NCBI RefSeq assembly: GCF_006385705.1
Contig: NZ_VFRQ01000005.1
Span: 1 to 64,000, forward strand
DNA from: Pontibacter mangrovi
GTDB taxonomy: Bacteria; Bacteroidota; Bacteroidia; Cytophagales; Hymenobacteraceae
Direction: 5' to 3'
DNA length: 64,000 bases
Shown here: positions 17,701 to 27,506 of the stretch, piece by piece
Layout of the letters: each line of letters opens with the position of its first letter
Position numbering within the stretch: position 1 is the first letter of the stretch
The notes under the pieces: generated by a model
Seen by the model: only the letters and a program-made list of their open reading frames with translations
What the model was told of the DNA's origin: nothing
Databases searched by the model: none
Translations under genes and position numbers: made by a program

Positions 17701-18989
17701 TACTCTGTCTCGTGGTGCATCCGTGCCGCTGCGAAGTCTGTTATCAGCCTGAACACCTCCTGAAACTTAGTGAGCGGCAGCTGCTGAGCGTGGTCCTGCG
17801 GGTTGTGGTAGGCGGCGGTGCCGCCCAAAGTATAAAAGAAGAACGCCGGCACGCCCGCCTCCGAGAAAGGGTAGTGGTCAGAGTTGGCTGCTTTGCCGCG
17901 GCTTTTGATCTGGGGCAGGTACTGGTGCTGCTCGTTCAGGCGCTGCAGCAGGGCAAACTCCTGCGTATGCACCTGCCCGTTCACCACCATCAGGCCCTCG
18001 TCGCCGGTGCCCAGCAAATCCAGGTTTAGCAAAAAGGAAATGCGCTGCAGCGGGAAAAGCGGGTGCTGCACATAGTATAAGGAGCCCAGCAGACCGGCCT
18101 CTTCGGCGGCAAAGGCAATAAAGGCCATACTATACTTGGGCTGATTTTCGGGGCGGCTGTAGTATTGCGCCAGCTCCAGCAGCATGGTGGTGCCGCTGGC
18201 GTTGTCGTTGGCCCCCGGAAAGTATACGTCCTGGCCCTGGCTGCCCAGGTGGTCGTAGTGGGCCGTAAACACCAGCACCGAGTCCGGATGCTCGCTGCCA
18301 TTTATAAAACTGGCCACGTTCTGCGCTTGGTGCTGCGGGTTCAGGTCGGCTGTTACGCTAAAGTGTACTTTCTTGGCCTGCTGCGGCCATGCGCTTTGCA
18401 GCACCTCCAGTATGGGCAGGGTATCCTGCTGCCGGGCCACCGTGGTAAGCAGGTTTTTAGGCTGAAGTATGATGTGCAGCTTTGCCTCCTGCAGCTTTTG
18501 CTTATACTGTGGCGGCAGCTGCGCCAGCCGTTTCTGATCCTGCAGTGCGTATACCAAAGCCACCTTCGAGAAATTCCTGCGGAAAAACTTTTGCGCAACC
18601 CCGGCATCTGTAAAAACAAGCGTGTCCAGGGGTAGCACCTTGGCCTTGCCAGCGCCTGAAGCGGAGGAGGAGCGGGCCACAAAGTCCTGCCCCGGCACCA
18701 GCTGCCGCCCGTTTACCTGCAACTGCGGCGTTTCTACAATGCGGTTTACCGGAAAGCTGAACTCCTGAAAGTATGATTGGCCACTCAGCGGCTGCAGCCC
18801 CATCTCCTGAAACCTGCTTTGTAAATATTTGGCTGCTTTTAAATCACCCCCAAAAGTATAGCCACGGCCATACATGCTTTTAGAGGTAAGCGTATCCAGC
18901 GTCTGGTGCACCCGGGCCATGTCCTGCGCCTGCAGAACATGTGGCACCGCAAGGCAAAGAGCCAGCAGGAAAGTATATAGTTTATTCAT
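17700..18989 (-). CDS. M28 family zinc aminopeptidase, secreted
   Basis: 429 residues with a signal peptide ending near LQA-QD (residue 22). The M28 co-catalytic zinc ligands are in place: His244 in AHYDHLG, Asp262 in GANDNASG, the catalytic Glu pair 296-297 in AAEEAGLLGS, Asp324 in LNLDLLG and His395 in the AAYHNPQD segment. A PA-like insert lies before the catalytic domain. Such enzymes remove N-terminal residues from peptides outside the cytoplasm. There is no type IX C-terminal signal. It stands alone between the long terminator hairpin and the repeat-rich gap, and is not closely related to the M28 lipoprotein at 52681. Confidence 0.9.
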   Translation of the reverse strand: MNKLYTFLLALCLAVPHVLQAQDMARVHQTLDTLTSKSMYGRGYTFGGDLKAAKYLQSRFQEMGLQPLSGQSYFQEFSFPVNRIVETPQLQVNGRQLVPGQDFVARSSSASGAGKAKVLPLDTLVFTDAGVAQKFFRRNFSKVALVYALQDQKRLAQLPPQYKQKLQEAKLHIILQPKNLLTTVARQQDTLPILEVLQSAWPQQAKKVHFSVTADLNPQHQAQNVASFINGSEHPDSVLVFTAHYDHLGSQGQDVYFPGANDNASGTTMLLELAQYYSRPENQPKYSMAFIAFAAEEAGLLGSLYYVQHPLFPLQRISFLLNLDLLGTGDEGLMVVNGQVHTQEFALLQRLNEQHQYLPQIKSRGKAANSDHYPFSEAGVPAFFFYTLGGTAAYHNPQDHAQQLPLTKFQEVFRLITDFAAARMHHETE

Positions 18990-19474
18990 AGGTGCTAAGA
19001 TAGGGGATAATTTTATGTGTGGGGCTGGTACTTGTAGTTTCCCCCTCAGCGCGATGCTCCCAAGCTTAAAACTTGTGTTCTGGCTAGTTTGGAGGAAGGG
19101 AAACCTGTAGCACCGGGTCCAACCACCCCTAGCCCCTCCGAGGAGGGGAATTAGGGAACGATTATCATTCCCCTACCCCCAAGGCGAGGCCTCTCGGCCT
19201 TGGAGGGCACCAAAGTGTGAAATGTAACTTTAGGGTATGTAAGACTGAGGATAAACGGTAGCTAGCAAGTATAGCTTAGTGTCGGTTTCAGGAAGCGGTG
19301 GCGAGGCACTCCGAAAGCCTTCGGGCGCCAGAGAAGTATAAAGTATAACTGGCAAGTATAAAAGAATGGCCTAAGGACAAGAATGGCTTTTATAGCCAGT
19401 TGAGGAGCAAACCTGCGGTAGCTGTTAGGAGGAACCGCAGCTAGCAAAGTATAACGAAAACAGACCACCGCCTG
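18990..19474. repeat. noncoding stretch rich in hairpins and heptamers
   Basis: A 485-base gap with no credible gene. It contains palindromes CCCCTCC-GA-GGAGGGG (19133-19148), CCAAGGC...GCCTTGG around an inner GAGGCCTC (19179-19202) and CTGCGGT...ACCGCAG (19413-19440). The block CCACCCCTAGCCCCTCC resembles short repeats common in Bacteroidota intergenic DNA. Five AAGTATA copies fall in 19267-19453, three within 27 bases, the densest cluster outside the tandem array. GCTAGCAAGTATA (19261) and GCTAGCAAAGTATA (19440) look like related direct repeats. Confidence 0.6.
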
Positions 19475-19852
19475 TTACCACTCATAGATCCACTTAAAGA
19501 ACACGATGCCCAGCAGGCAGCCGGATGTGTTGGCTATAACATCCAGCACATCGCCGTGGCGGCCGTATACCAGAAAGTACTGGAGCAGCTCGATGGTAAC
19601 GCCAAACAAAGTGCTGATGAGCAGGCTGTAGCGGACGGGGTTGCGCTGCAGCGTGAGGGAAGTATACTGTTTGGAAAAGCCCACGATCATCAGGAAACAA
19701 AGCACACAGAACATACCGGCGTGTGCAAAAGAATCAAAAGAGAGGAGCTCCCACAGAGAGAGGGAGGCGGGCATGGAAGTTGAGGGCAGCAGCGTTGTCA
19801 GCAGGATCACTGCTGCCCACATCATAGTAAACAGGTTGTAGCGTATAATCAA
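19475..19852 (-). CDS. VanZ-like membrane protein
   Basis: 125 residues with about four hydrophobic spans and VanZ-family features: LLTTLLPS in the first span, the DSFAHAGMFCVLCF segment with a conserved histidine, and the late IELLQYF plus DVLDVIANTSGCLLG motif. VanZ-like proteins are small membrane proteins; the name comes from teicoplanin resistance, but most, like this one, have no known role. The preferred start is TTG at 19852, because AAAGGAG (19858-19864) lies 5 bases upstream; the first ATG is nine codons later. It begins 23 bases after gcvH on the same strand. Confidence 0.8.
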   Translation of the reverse strand: MIIRYNLFTMMWAAVILLTTLLPSTSMPASLSLWELLSFDSFAHAGMFCVLCFLMIVGFSKQYTSLTLQRNPVRYSLLISTLFGVTIELLQYFLVYGRHGDVLDVIANTSGCLLGIVFFKWIYEW

Positions 19853-19857
19853 CTCTA

Positions 19858-19864
19858 CTCCTTT
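19858..19864 (-). promoter_or_regulatory. Shine-Dalgarno deciding a TTG start
   Basis: AAAGGAG on the minus strand with 5 bases to a TTG codon at 19850-19852. Strong Shine-Dalgarno sequences are unusual in this window, so it is informative for choosing the VanZ-like start. Confidence 0.55.
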
Positions 19865-19875
19865 TTAAGCTTTAC

Positions 19876-20256
19876 TTACTGACCGATTACCTCGCGGTAT
19901 CCCTCTGCTGTCAGCAGGGCGTCTACCTGGCTAGCGTCGCTCATCGACATTTTGATGATCCAGCCTTCGCCGTATGGGTCTGAGTTTACCAGCTCCGGGT
20001 TGTTCTCGAGCTTGTCGTTAAACTCCAGCACCGTGCCGTTTAGTGGGCTGAACAAGTCTGATACTGTTTTTACGGCCTCTACTGTGCCAAATACGTCGTT
20101 CTGGTTAATATCCTTGTCTACAGTGTCGATGTCTACGTAAACGATGTCGCCCAGCTCGCTCTGAGCAAAGTCGGTAATACCAACATAAGCTACGTCGCCT
20201 TCTACGCGCACCCACTCGTGATCTTTTGTATACTTTAGGTTCTCAGGTAGGTTCAT
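19876..20256 (-). CDS. gcvH: glycine cleavage system H protein
   Basis: 126 residues, the standard H-protein length. The lipoyl-attachment lysine is Lys63 in [15 protein letters not shown]. Family landmarks include [30 protein letters not shown] and the end segment [11 protein letters not shown]. The H protein shuttles the aminomethyl group from the P to the T protein in glycine breakdown; gcvP, gcvT and lpd are not nearby. A good Bacteroidota promoter (20282-20311) lies between it and sprA, so it probably has its own transcript, with the VanZ-like gene downstream. Confidence 0.97.
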   Translation of the reverse strand: MNLPENLKYTKDHEWVRVEGDVAYVGITDFAQSELGDIVYVDIDTVDKDINQNDVFGTVEAVKTVSDLFSPLNGTVLEFNDKLENNPELVNSDPYGEGWIIKMSMSDASQVDALLTAEGYREVIGQ

Positions 20257-20281
20257 ATATGTAAGTTTTAATTTTGTTGCT

Positions 20282-20311
20282 CAAAAATACGTCCTTTTTT
20301 GCAATGGCAAA
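20282..20311 (-). promoter_or_regulatory. gcvH promoter of Bacteroidota type
   Basis: On the minus strand TTTG (20308-20311), an 18-base spacer, then TATTTTTG (20282-20289), fitting the TTTG/TAnnTTTG consensus. It lies just after the sprA stop codon and 25 bases before the gcvH ATG. Confidence 0.65.
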
Positions 20312-20314
20312 ACT

Positions 20315-23300
20315 TTATTGCAGGCTTACCCGCAACTGAACGCCGCCCTCGGTTACACTGTTGCGGAACGAGGTAGAAATCTTAGGATCCGATACGGTGC
20401 GCAGCACGTAGAACTGCAGGTTCAGGCGCTGGCTTAGCACATAGTCTACGGTTGGGCGCAGCTGCAGCTGGCGCGTGCCGTTGGTAATCTGGTTCTGGCT
20501 GCGCTCTGTGCCGGAATCGTCGGTAGAGATGGCCCGCTGCACCGTCTGGTTGTCGCGCACCTGCAGGTCCAGGCGCATGGTCAGCTCATTGTCCAGGGTG
20601 GTGCTGGTAAACGGCACTTTAAAGCTGGTGGTTGTGTAGCCAAAGCCAAGCACATAGTCTTTCACGTTGGTTTCCGTTATCTGCGCATTGGTCAGGTTCA
20701 GCGATAGGTTTCGCTCCACTTTATACTCCAGGCGCCCGGTAAGGTTGGTCTTCGTCCTGAAGTTAACCCCCAGCAGCGGCGCCAGTCGCTCTATCACCGT
20801 CAGTTGGTTCACGATGTAATATGGCTCTATCTGCCCGAACTCGTTTAGCTGCGTCGGGAAGCCCGCAGGCTTCTGCTGATAGGACAGCGACGTGGAGTAG
20901 CTGGTGATGTTGTAGCTGGAGTTGTAGGCATGCTGCAGGCTGATCTGGCTGAACCACTTCTGGAAGATTGGCAGGCGCTCCAGGCCGTTGTAAGTAATGC
21001 TCCAGTTCGGGATCGGCAGGCGGCTAAACGGATCATCGGCTTTGGCCTCGTAGCCGCTTATCTCGCGGCCCTGGTAGGCATACAGGAACGACTTGAGCAG
21101 TACCTCCTGCGAGTTGAGGCTGTAGCCGGAGTCTCCGGCGGCTGGGTTGGCCACTGTCAGCCTGTCGCGCACCAGGTAGCGGTTGCGGATAAATTGCTCA
21201 AAAGCCGCCGAGGTGCCATCCTGGGTAGACTCGAACAAAGTACCCAAAGCCATAAACGAGGTACTGAAGGCGCCGGAGGTGAACGGGTTCTGGCGCTGGT
21301 CCTGCTCGCTCACATTCCCGAAGTCGTCAAACTCCTTGCGGTAAAAAACTTCCTCAATATCTGATTTGTTGCGGCGCACATCCAGTGTCACGTTAAAGTT
21401 TCGGAACGGCTCCAGGTTGGCGCGGCCGGTAAAGGTTTCGGTATGCACGTTGCTGAACGGCGTGTTTAGGTATTGGCTGCTGTCGGTGTACCAGCCATTG
21501 GTATTAGCCCGGTTGTACAGCTCGCTCAGCCCATACTGTTTACCAAGTATAAACGGCAGCCCAGGGGCGTCAAACGAATCATCAAACCCGAAGAACTCCG
21601 GTTCCGGCAGATAGCCTGGCAGCATAGAGCCGCGGTTCTCCAGGTACGTCACGTTGAGCGAGCGCGTCATCATCAGCACACGCGCCAGGCTTTTCAGGAA
21701 CTTCATATTGGCCGGGGCCTTGGTGGCAGCTGTATCGTTGGCGGCTGGCTTGGCTGGTTTGTTTGGCGTAGGCGAGTTCACCTCTTTCAGGAACTTTACC
21801 TTGTTGTACAGCTTCACCAGGTCTACGCGGCCGTTCACACTAAACTCCACGTTGTTCTCAGCGGTGTTGCCCAGCCTAAAGGTGGTGTCCTGGTTCAGGG
21901 CCGTGGAGCCTGCCGTCCAGATATAGGTGGTGGCGTAGCGGGTGTCGGCGCTGAGCCAGTCTGTCAGCGGAAACTTATCGAACGGCAGCTTATAGTTCAG
22001 GGCGATCAACTGGTTAAAGTTGGTGTTGCGCCCGCCCTGCAGCAGGTTCTTCCGTATTCTGTCGTTCTTGTACTGCAGCGAGTCTATGTCGTTGTTGATG
22101 CGGCCATCCGGCTCATCTATAACCGAGCGGTTAGTGGCAGTGTAGTCCAGTGACAGGCTCTTGGTCAGGTCCCAGCGCATATCGTAGATGCGGTTAAAGA
22201 AGAACGATTTCTGGAACACGGGCTCAATGCCGCGGGTGGTCACAAACCGCGTTTCCGGGTCAGGGCGCTGCAAGTATGTCTCGTTGTAAAAACGATTCAG
22301 GTCAGCGCGGAACGACACGCGGCTTGGCAGCAGCGAGAAGTTAAAGTCCTTGATCAGGCGCAAGTATGGCGAGTTCAGTTTTTCGCTGTTGGCAAATGGC
22401 TGGTAGCTCCGCGGCGTGTTCTCGTAAGTATAAGCCAAGCCGCCCGTGTAGGTTTTGGTATAGTCGCGGTCGGTTTCGATGTCGGAGAACAGGCGCTCTG
22501 AGTAAGAGTAGGAGAGGGCAAAGTTCTCGATGTCGTACAGGTGCGCTTTCTCCTCCGGGTCGGTTCGCTCTTTGCGTACGTTCAGCAGGCTTATACTTCG
22601 TCGCGTTTCGCGGGTAATCACCTCTTTTTTATACTCATCGCGGGCTTCGTCTGTGTCAAACTTGGTCAGCGACTGCTCCAATGGCATGTCCTTGTCCAGC
22701 GGGTCATACTGCGGTTCGGCAGTCGTAACGCCATACTGCACTGTCATCGGCACTTTCACGCCCCACTGCTGCGGCAAGAACTTGTCCAGCACCATGTTGG
22801 CACTTACGTCAAACTGCGCCACATCCTCGCGCGAGCGCAACGACAGCGGCTGCTGTAGCCCTCCGAAGCCTACAGTAGTATAAGCGCCTGTGGCGGTTAC
22901 GTTGGCAAAGTCAGCCAGTTTGGCGTTCATGCGGGCGTTAGAGGCCCAGCCGGTGCGGTTTACAAAGTCGGTAACGCGCAGCTCGTTTACCCAAATACAA
23001 GCCGAGTGCGCCTGCACATCCGAGTTCACGTCAGAGGGGTTGCGGATACCGATCATGATGCCCTCCACCTCGCTGAAGTCCGGGTTACCCACCACCCGAA
23101 TCATCTTGCCATCTTCCAACGTGACGGTAAAGGGTACAAAGATATTGTCAGGGGTAGCGATGTTGCGTTTTGCTTTGGCATCCACCAACTCCTGCAGCGG
23201 TATGTTTACTTCGTTTTCGGTTGGCCACACGGAGGTGGCGGTGTTGCTGCCGGGCGCGGTGAACTTGAGCGGCACCACATACTCATAGTAGTTTTGCGTA

Positions 23301-26300
23301 AAGTCCGTGCCGATCCGGATAAAAGCCTGCATCTCACCGTCCTGTATGCCCGGCTCGTCAGACTGTGCGTGAATAAACATCTTCAGCTGCTTGTATGCCA
23401 GCAGGTCCAGCGACAGGTTTTTAAACACCGCCTTCGAGAAGGAGTCTTTCAGATCCTCTACGCACAGCTGCAGCGACTGCTCGTTTTGGCGGCGGTCGTT
23501 GGTGGAGGCGTAGTCGCGGAGGCGGTCTATGCCCGGAGGCAGCACATACGGGATGTTGTTTTCGTTGGCTTGGTTGTTAATGCCGTTTTCCTCCACGTTC
23601 ACCGTCGATACGGTAAAGCTGCGGGCATCGTCGGTGCAGGTAAGGCAAGGGGTTCCCTCGGTCAGGGGCTGCTCAAACTTGCGCCACTGGTTTGCCACAA
23701 ACTGGAACTGGGCCATACGCACCACCACCGGGTCGGCAAAGCCGGTCATGTACAGGCGCATGAAGCGGATAGACTTAAAGCCGTTGATGTTGCCGACACT
23801 GCCGGTTGGCTGGCGCACCGGTATCCGGAACTGGTACCAGGTAGCGCCGCCTTCGCCCTCCACTTTGTCTACAATGTAGTTCTGGCCTACATCCAGTTGG
23901 TTCGGGTTCAGGTTGATTTTATACTCATAGTACTGCTCCAGGTCTGTGATAACGTTATCGCCGTTCAGGTCCTCTTTGTCCGGGTAGGCATAGTTGGCAA
24001 AGCGGCTGTTTTCCGGTGAGTTGTTCTCCATGCCGTTAAAGTTCTTGTAGCGCTGCAGGATGCCGGCGTTCTGCTGGTCATACACCGGGTCCAGGTGGTG
24101 CAGAAAATTGTCTGCCGACGGGTCGTCTACGACCGACTGCGGCGGCGAGCCCGGTATGCGGCTCAGGAAGGCGCTTCGGAAATAGTCGGCTTCCTCGGTG
24201 TCGTTTAATCCGTCCAGGCCCACGTCTTGGCGCTGCCGCCCGCCCGGTATACCCGTAAAGGCATCGGTCAGGAACTGCTGCTGCGTAATGCGGCCCCAAA
24301 TGGTTTCCTCCAGGTCCTGCACATCGTCGGCAGAGGCGGGCAGGCCGTTCTCAAAGGCATACTCGTTGTCCTTCAGCAAATCCTCCGACACGCTTCCGAG
24401 GTTAAGCACCAACTGCCCCGGGTCCTGGCTGTTCACGTTGCCGCCAAAGGCGCCGTCCCTGCCGTTCGGCCCCTGCAGGAAAGGGTCCATCATCCAGAAC
24501 TCTACATACTCAATGTTGGCGTTGTCAAAGTCGGTGTCAAAAGATATCTCCCGGCTGATGCCGCCCCAGTTGTTGCGCGGGTCGCCGGCCAGCTGCCCCT
24601 GCGACGTCAGGTTCGGGTTGTAGTTATACTGGCCCCGTTCGCGTGGGTAGTACGCCAGGTCAAATGTATACTCGTAGCTGGTGGTCACCTCCGCATCGCG
24701 GCCCTTAAACACTTCGGTGCGTTTTACGGGGCGCACATAGTTGTTCTTCAGCTCCTCATCCGTAATGTTGTCGGGCTTCAGGTTATCGGAGTTGCGGTAA
24801 AAGATCTGGTCGATGGTATACCAGGCCAGCTTGGCGCGGTTGTAAGAATAGGCCAGGCTGTCGCCGGGGACAAGCGGCGCAGGGGTGGCGGCCACGCGCC
24901 AGGTGCTGTTGTTAAAGCCGCCCAGGCTGTAGGGCGTTTCGGCTCCTTCAAAGTCATCAATATAAGAAGCGCCGTCCTCGTTTGCGTTAGATTTAGACTT
25001 AGCCGGCACCAGTTGCGCAAACTCACTGCTAAAAGTAATCAGCGAAGGCGCCTTTGTCTGTATCAGCGGAATGGCATCTACAAAGCGCGTCAGCATCCGC
25101 GATTCCTTCTGCAGGTTCACGTCGAAGCCGTAGATGGTGTTGTTGGTGGGCTCGTCGCCTATACTTACGCGGTTGATAAAGGTCTGCTCGTTCAGGTGCA
25201 GCACCGTTGCCCCGATATTCACGTCATCATTCAGACGGTAATCGAAGCGGGCGCCCAGCATGGTGCGGGGCTGTATGTTCAGCAGCTCTGCCTTCTCATA
25301 GGTCACGCGCAGGTCGTTGGCCGAGTTCAGATAGCTCGGGTTCAGGATTTTGATGCGGCCCAAATCGTAGAATACCTGGTAATCAGTGCCCTCCTGCAAG
25401 CGGGTGCCGCCAGAGTATACCACCACAGAGCCCTCTGCAATCTGAAAGCCCGGCAGCATGATCTCGTCCGATGAAGTGGACTGCACCCGGCCTTTCAGGT
25501 AAAACTTGGCCTTTACGTTGTTCTGCTGCGCGTCTGTCTGCGTCTGCTCATACAGTTCCTGAAACACGTACTGGTCTATCAGGTTCGGGTAGCCCTCCAG
25601 CCTGCCGGCCAGGTAACTGCCAAAAGGCTCCACCTGCGGAAAGTATACCCGGCCGCTCTCCGTGTCAATCGTGATACCGGGCAGAAAGTCGAAATTGCCG
25701 TCGCTTGGCTTGTCGTTGTTTGAGTTCACGTTGTCCAGGTTCAGCACCTCCACCAGCGGGATGTTCTGGATCGGGCTCGGCTCCTTTATACTTGTCAGGT
25801 CCACGCCAGTCTCATCGTCCTTGTAAATAACCTGCAGCTTAAAATCCTCCCGGTTGATTTGCGTGGCATCCAGCGCATACACGTTCTTCATCATCAAATC
25901 CCAGGTCGGGTAATTGAGCAAAGGGCTGGTGGCGCGGAGCAGCTTCATGTGGATAACCTTGTCCGAGTCCAGGTTCTGGTAGTCATCCATCAGCTCGCCT
26001 ACCTGGTATGTTTTGCCGTTGTAAGTATACTCGAATGCCACGCCCAGCACCTGGTCAGGCAGGAGGGCGGTGTTAAGGGAGATATAGCCCAGCTGCGGGT
26101 TGAATTTATACTCGTTTGGCTCCAGTTTGCGGGCGCGCACATGCTCAAAGTCCACGCCTTTCTCCAGCCCCAGCGACTGCAGGTAACCATCTACCCGAGC
26201 GTTGTTGCGGGCCTGGCTGTTTTGCGGAGAGATCTGGCTGTAGAGCGAGTTGGCCTGGTTGTCGGCAGGGGCAGTGCTGGGGCGACCCGTGTCAAAGGCT

Positions 26301-27487
26301 TCGCGGTAGGGATCGGCCTCACCCAGGTCCATATAAGCCACTATGTTGCGCAGGTTCTCCGTAGAGCGGTTGTTGTTCGTAACGTATAGCTCCACGCGGC
26401 GTATCACGATGCCGGAGTTGATGAGCGGCAGGTTGCGCAGGGCACCATCATAGCGGCCCCTGAAAAACTGCGACAGGTAGAAGTGGCGGTCACGGTCATA
26501 GTTGTCCACCCTGATCTCGAAGGGCTTGTTCTGCCCTCCGTTCTGGATCACTACCTCGTCGTTGGTGCCACGCACGCTAGAGGCAATGGTGGTAACGCCC
26601 AGGCGGCCAAACTGCAGCTGCGCCTTTACGCCAAACAGGTTCTGTGCCCCCGTTATCAGTGAGTTGTTAAGCGGCAGGCTTACGTTACCGGCCTCCACCT
26701 TGCGGATGATCTCCTCTTCGTAGCCGGTGTAATCCAGCTTCATGTTGTTCTCGAAGTCGAAGTTGGCGTTGTTGTCCCAGTTAAAGTTGAGGCGCATTTT
26801 CTCGCCGATCTTGCCTACCAGGTTCAGGGAGATGTTCTGCTCAAAATCAAAATCGCCGGTGCGCTGCTGGCTGAGCGGTATGGTGGGGTTCTCGTTGCGG
26901 TTAAAGCGGGCACCAAACTTCAGCGACACGTTACCGTTGGGCTGGATATCGACATAGTTGCCGCCAAAAATGCGGTCAAACACCGGGCTGATGTATAGCT
27001 TTGGTATAAGGCGGTTGCTGCTGACCACGCTCTCGCCGTCGAGGCCGGCGGATTTGGCGCGCCAGTAGTTGCGGATGGCCTCCCGCTGCTGCCACTCCGA
27101 GTACTCCCGCAGCGACATGGAAGACGGTGGGCGGTACAGCATGCTGTCGCCGATGGTTTCAGTAATGTTGTACTGCTGCAGGCTATCGTCCAGCTCTACA
27201 TTAAGGTGCAGGTTGCCGGGTTGGCCAAGCAGCAGGGGAGAGGTGCTGCTGCGGGTGCCGAAAGGGCTGCCGTAGCGGTCGGAGGGGGTAAACGTAGGCC
27301 TGCGGCTTGGGATATACTTGGCTGTGTCCTGGCGTACGGTATCCTGCCAGTGCAGAAAGTCCTGCAGGTCTGATAAGCTTTTCTGATCCGGCACGCGTAG
27401 CCCTTCTGCCCGCGACCACCAGGCAAGCAAAGATACTGTAGCAACCGTGGCAAGCAGCAGGTTGTGCTTTGTACTTTTCCAGATCAA
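20315..27487 (-). CDS. sprA: type IX secretion translocon SprA
   Basis: 2390 residues, matching the SprA/Sov family, which forms the giant single-chain outer membrane pore of the type IX system. An N-terminal hydrophobic signal (LLLATVATVSLLAWWSRA) is followed by family blocks such as LIPKLYISPVFDRIFGGNYVDI and repeated beta-strand segments with EYVEFWMMDP in the middle. Many short strands end in LRVSLQ at the C-terminus. Cargo passes laterally from the pore to PorV and PorU, both encoded about 18 kb away. The start appears to be TTG 27487, because no in-frame ATG precedes the signal sequence. It follows ruvA by 19 bases and probably belongs to a maeB-ruvA-sprA transcript, a common synteny in the phylum. 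Confidence 0.96.
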   Translation of the reverse strand: MIWKSTKHNLLLATVATVSLLAWWSRAEGLRVPDQKSLSDLQDFLHWQDTVRQDTAKYIPSRRPTFTPSDRYGSPFGTRSSTSPLLLGQPGNLHLNVELDDSLQQYNITETIGDSMLYRPPSSMSLREYSEWQQREAIRNYWRAKSAGLDGESVVSSNRLIPKLYISPVFDRIFGGNYVDIQPNGNVSLKFGARFNRNENPTIPLSQQRTGDFDFEQNISLNLVGKIGEKMRLNFNWDNNANFDFENNMKLDYTGYEEEIIRKVEAGNVSLPLNNSLITGAQNLFGVKAQLQFGRLGVTTIASSVRGTNDEVVIQNGGQNKPFEIRVDNYDRDRHFYLSQFFRGRYDGALRNLPLINSGIVIRRVELYVTNNNRSTENLRNIVAYMDLGEADPYREAFDTGRPSTAPADNQANSLYSQISPQNSQARNNARVDGYLQSLGLEKGVDFEHVRARKLEPNEYKFNPQLGYISLNTALLPDQVLGVAFEYTYNGKTYQVGELMDDYQNLDSDKVIHMKLLRATSPLLNYPTWDLMMKNVYALDATQINREDFKLQVIYKDDETGVDLTSIKEPSPIQNIPLVEVLNLDNVNSNNDKPSDGNFDFLPGITIDTESGRVYFPQVEPFGSYLAGRLEGYPNLIDQYVFQELYEQTQTDAQQNNVKAKFYLKGRVQSTSSDEIMLPGFQIAEGSVVVYSGGTRLQEGTDYQVFYDLGRIKILNPSYLNSANDLRVTYEKAELLNIQPRTMLGARFDYRLNDDVNIGATVLHLNEQTFINRVSIGDEPTNNTIYGFDVNLQKESRMLTRFVDAIPLIQTKAPSLITFSSEFAQLVPAKSKSNANEDGASYIDDFEGAETPYSLGGFNNSTWRVAATPAPLVPGDSLAYSYNRAKLAWYTIDQIFYRNSDNLKPDNITDEELKNNYVRPVKRTEVFKGRDAEVTTSYEYTFDLAYYPRERGQYNYNPNLTSQGQLAGDPRNNWGGISREISFDTDFDNANIEYVEFWMMDPFLQGPNGRDGAFGGNVNSQDPGQLVLNLGSVSEDLLKDNEYAFENGLPASADDVQDLEETIWGRITQQQFLTDAFTGIPGGRQRQDVGLDGLNDTEEADYFRSAFLSRIPGSPPQSVVDDPSADNFLHHLDPVYDQQNAGILQRYKNFNGMENNSPENSRFANYAYPDKEDLNGDNVITDLEQYYEYKINLNPNQLDVGQNYIVDKVEGEGGATWYQFRIPVRQPTGSVGNINGFKSIRFMRLYMTGFADPVVVRMAQFQFVANQWRKFEQPLTEGTPCLTCTDDARSFTVSTVNVEENGINNQANENNIPYVLPPGIDRLRDYASTNDRRQNEQSLQLCVEDLKDSFSKAVFKNLSLDLLAYKQLKMFIHAQSDEPGIQDGEMQAFIRIGTDFTQNYYEYVVPLKFTAPGSNTATSVWPTENEVNIPLQELVDAKAKRNIATPDNIFVPFTVTLEDGKMIRVVGNPDFSEVEGIMIGIRNPSDVNSDVQAHSACIWVNELRVTDFVNRTGWASNARMNAKLADFANVTATGAYTTVGFGGLQQPLSLRSREDVAQFDVSANMVLDKFLPQQWGVKVPMTVQYGVTTAEPQYDPLDKDMPLEQSLTKFDTDEARDEYKKEVITRETRRSISLLNVRKERTDPEEKAHLYDIENFALSYSYSERLFSDIETDRDYTKTYTGGLAYTYENTPRSYQPFANSEKLNSPYLRLIKDFNFSLLPSRVSFRADLNRFYNETYLQRPDPETRFVTTRGIEPVFQKSFFFNRIYDMRWDLTKSLSLDYTATNRSVIDEPDGRINNDIDSLQYKNDRIRKNLLQGGRNTNFNQLIALNYKLPFDKFPLTDWLSADTRYATTYIWTAGSTALNQDTTFRLGNTAENNVEFSVNGRVDLVKLYNKVKFLKEVNSPTPNKPAKPAANDTAATKAPANMKFLKSLARVLMMTRSLNVTYLENRGSMLPGYLPEPEFFGFDDSFDAPGLPFILGKQYGLSELYNRANTNGWYTDSSQYLNTPFSNVHTETFTGRANLEPFRNFNVTLDVRRNKSDIEEVFYRKEFDDFGNVSEQDQRQNPFTSGAFSTSFMALGTLFESTQDGTSAAFEQFIRNRYLVRDRLTVANPAAGDSGYSLNSQEVLLKSFLYAYQGREISGYEAKADDPFSRLPIPNWSITYNGLERLPIFQKWFSQISLQHAYNSSYNITSYSTSLSYQQKPAGFPTQLNEFGQIEPYYIVNQLTVIERLAPLLGVNFRTKTNLTGRLEYKVERNLSLNLTNAQITETNVKDYVLGFGYTTTSFKVPFTSTTLDNELTMRLDLQVRDNQTVQRAISTDDSGTERSQNQITNGTRQLQLRPTVDYVLSQRLNLQFYVLRTVSDPKISTSFRNSVTEGGVQLRVSLQ

Positions 27488-27506
27488 AATAAGCTGTTCT
27501 CTCTTA

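Noticed and set aside
19262..19468. Small minus-strand frame in the repeat-rich gap
   Set aside because: Cysteine/arginine-rich, no homology recognised, and the DNA is dominated by palindromes and heptamers.
24227..25474. 415-codon frame antisense to sprA and several shorter ones nearby
   Set aside because: Low-complexity valine/arginine/leucine-rich shadow of the sprA reading frame, no signal or domain.
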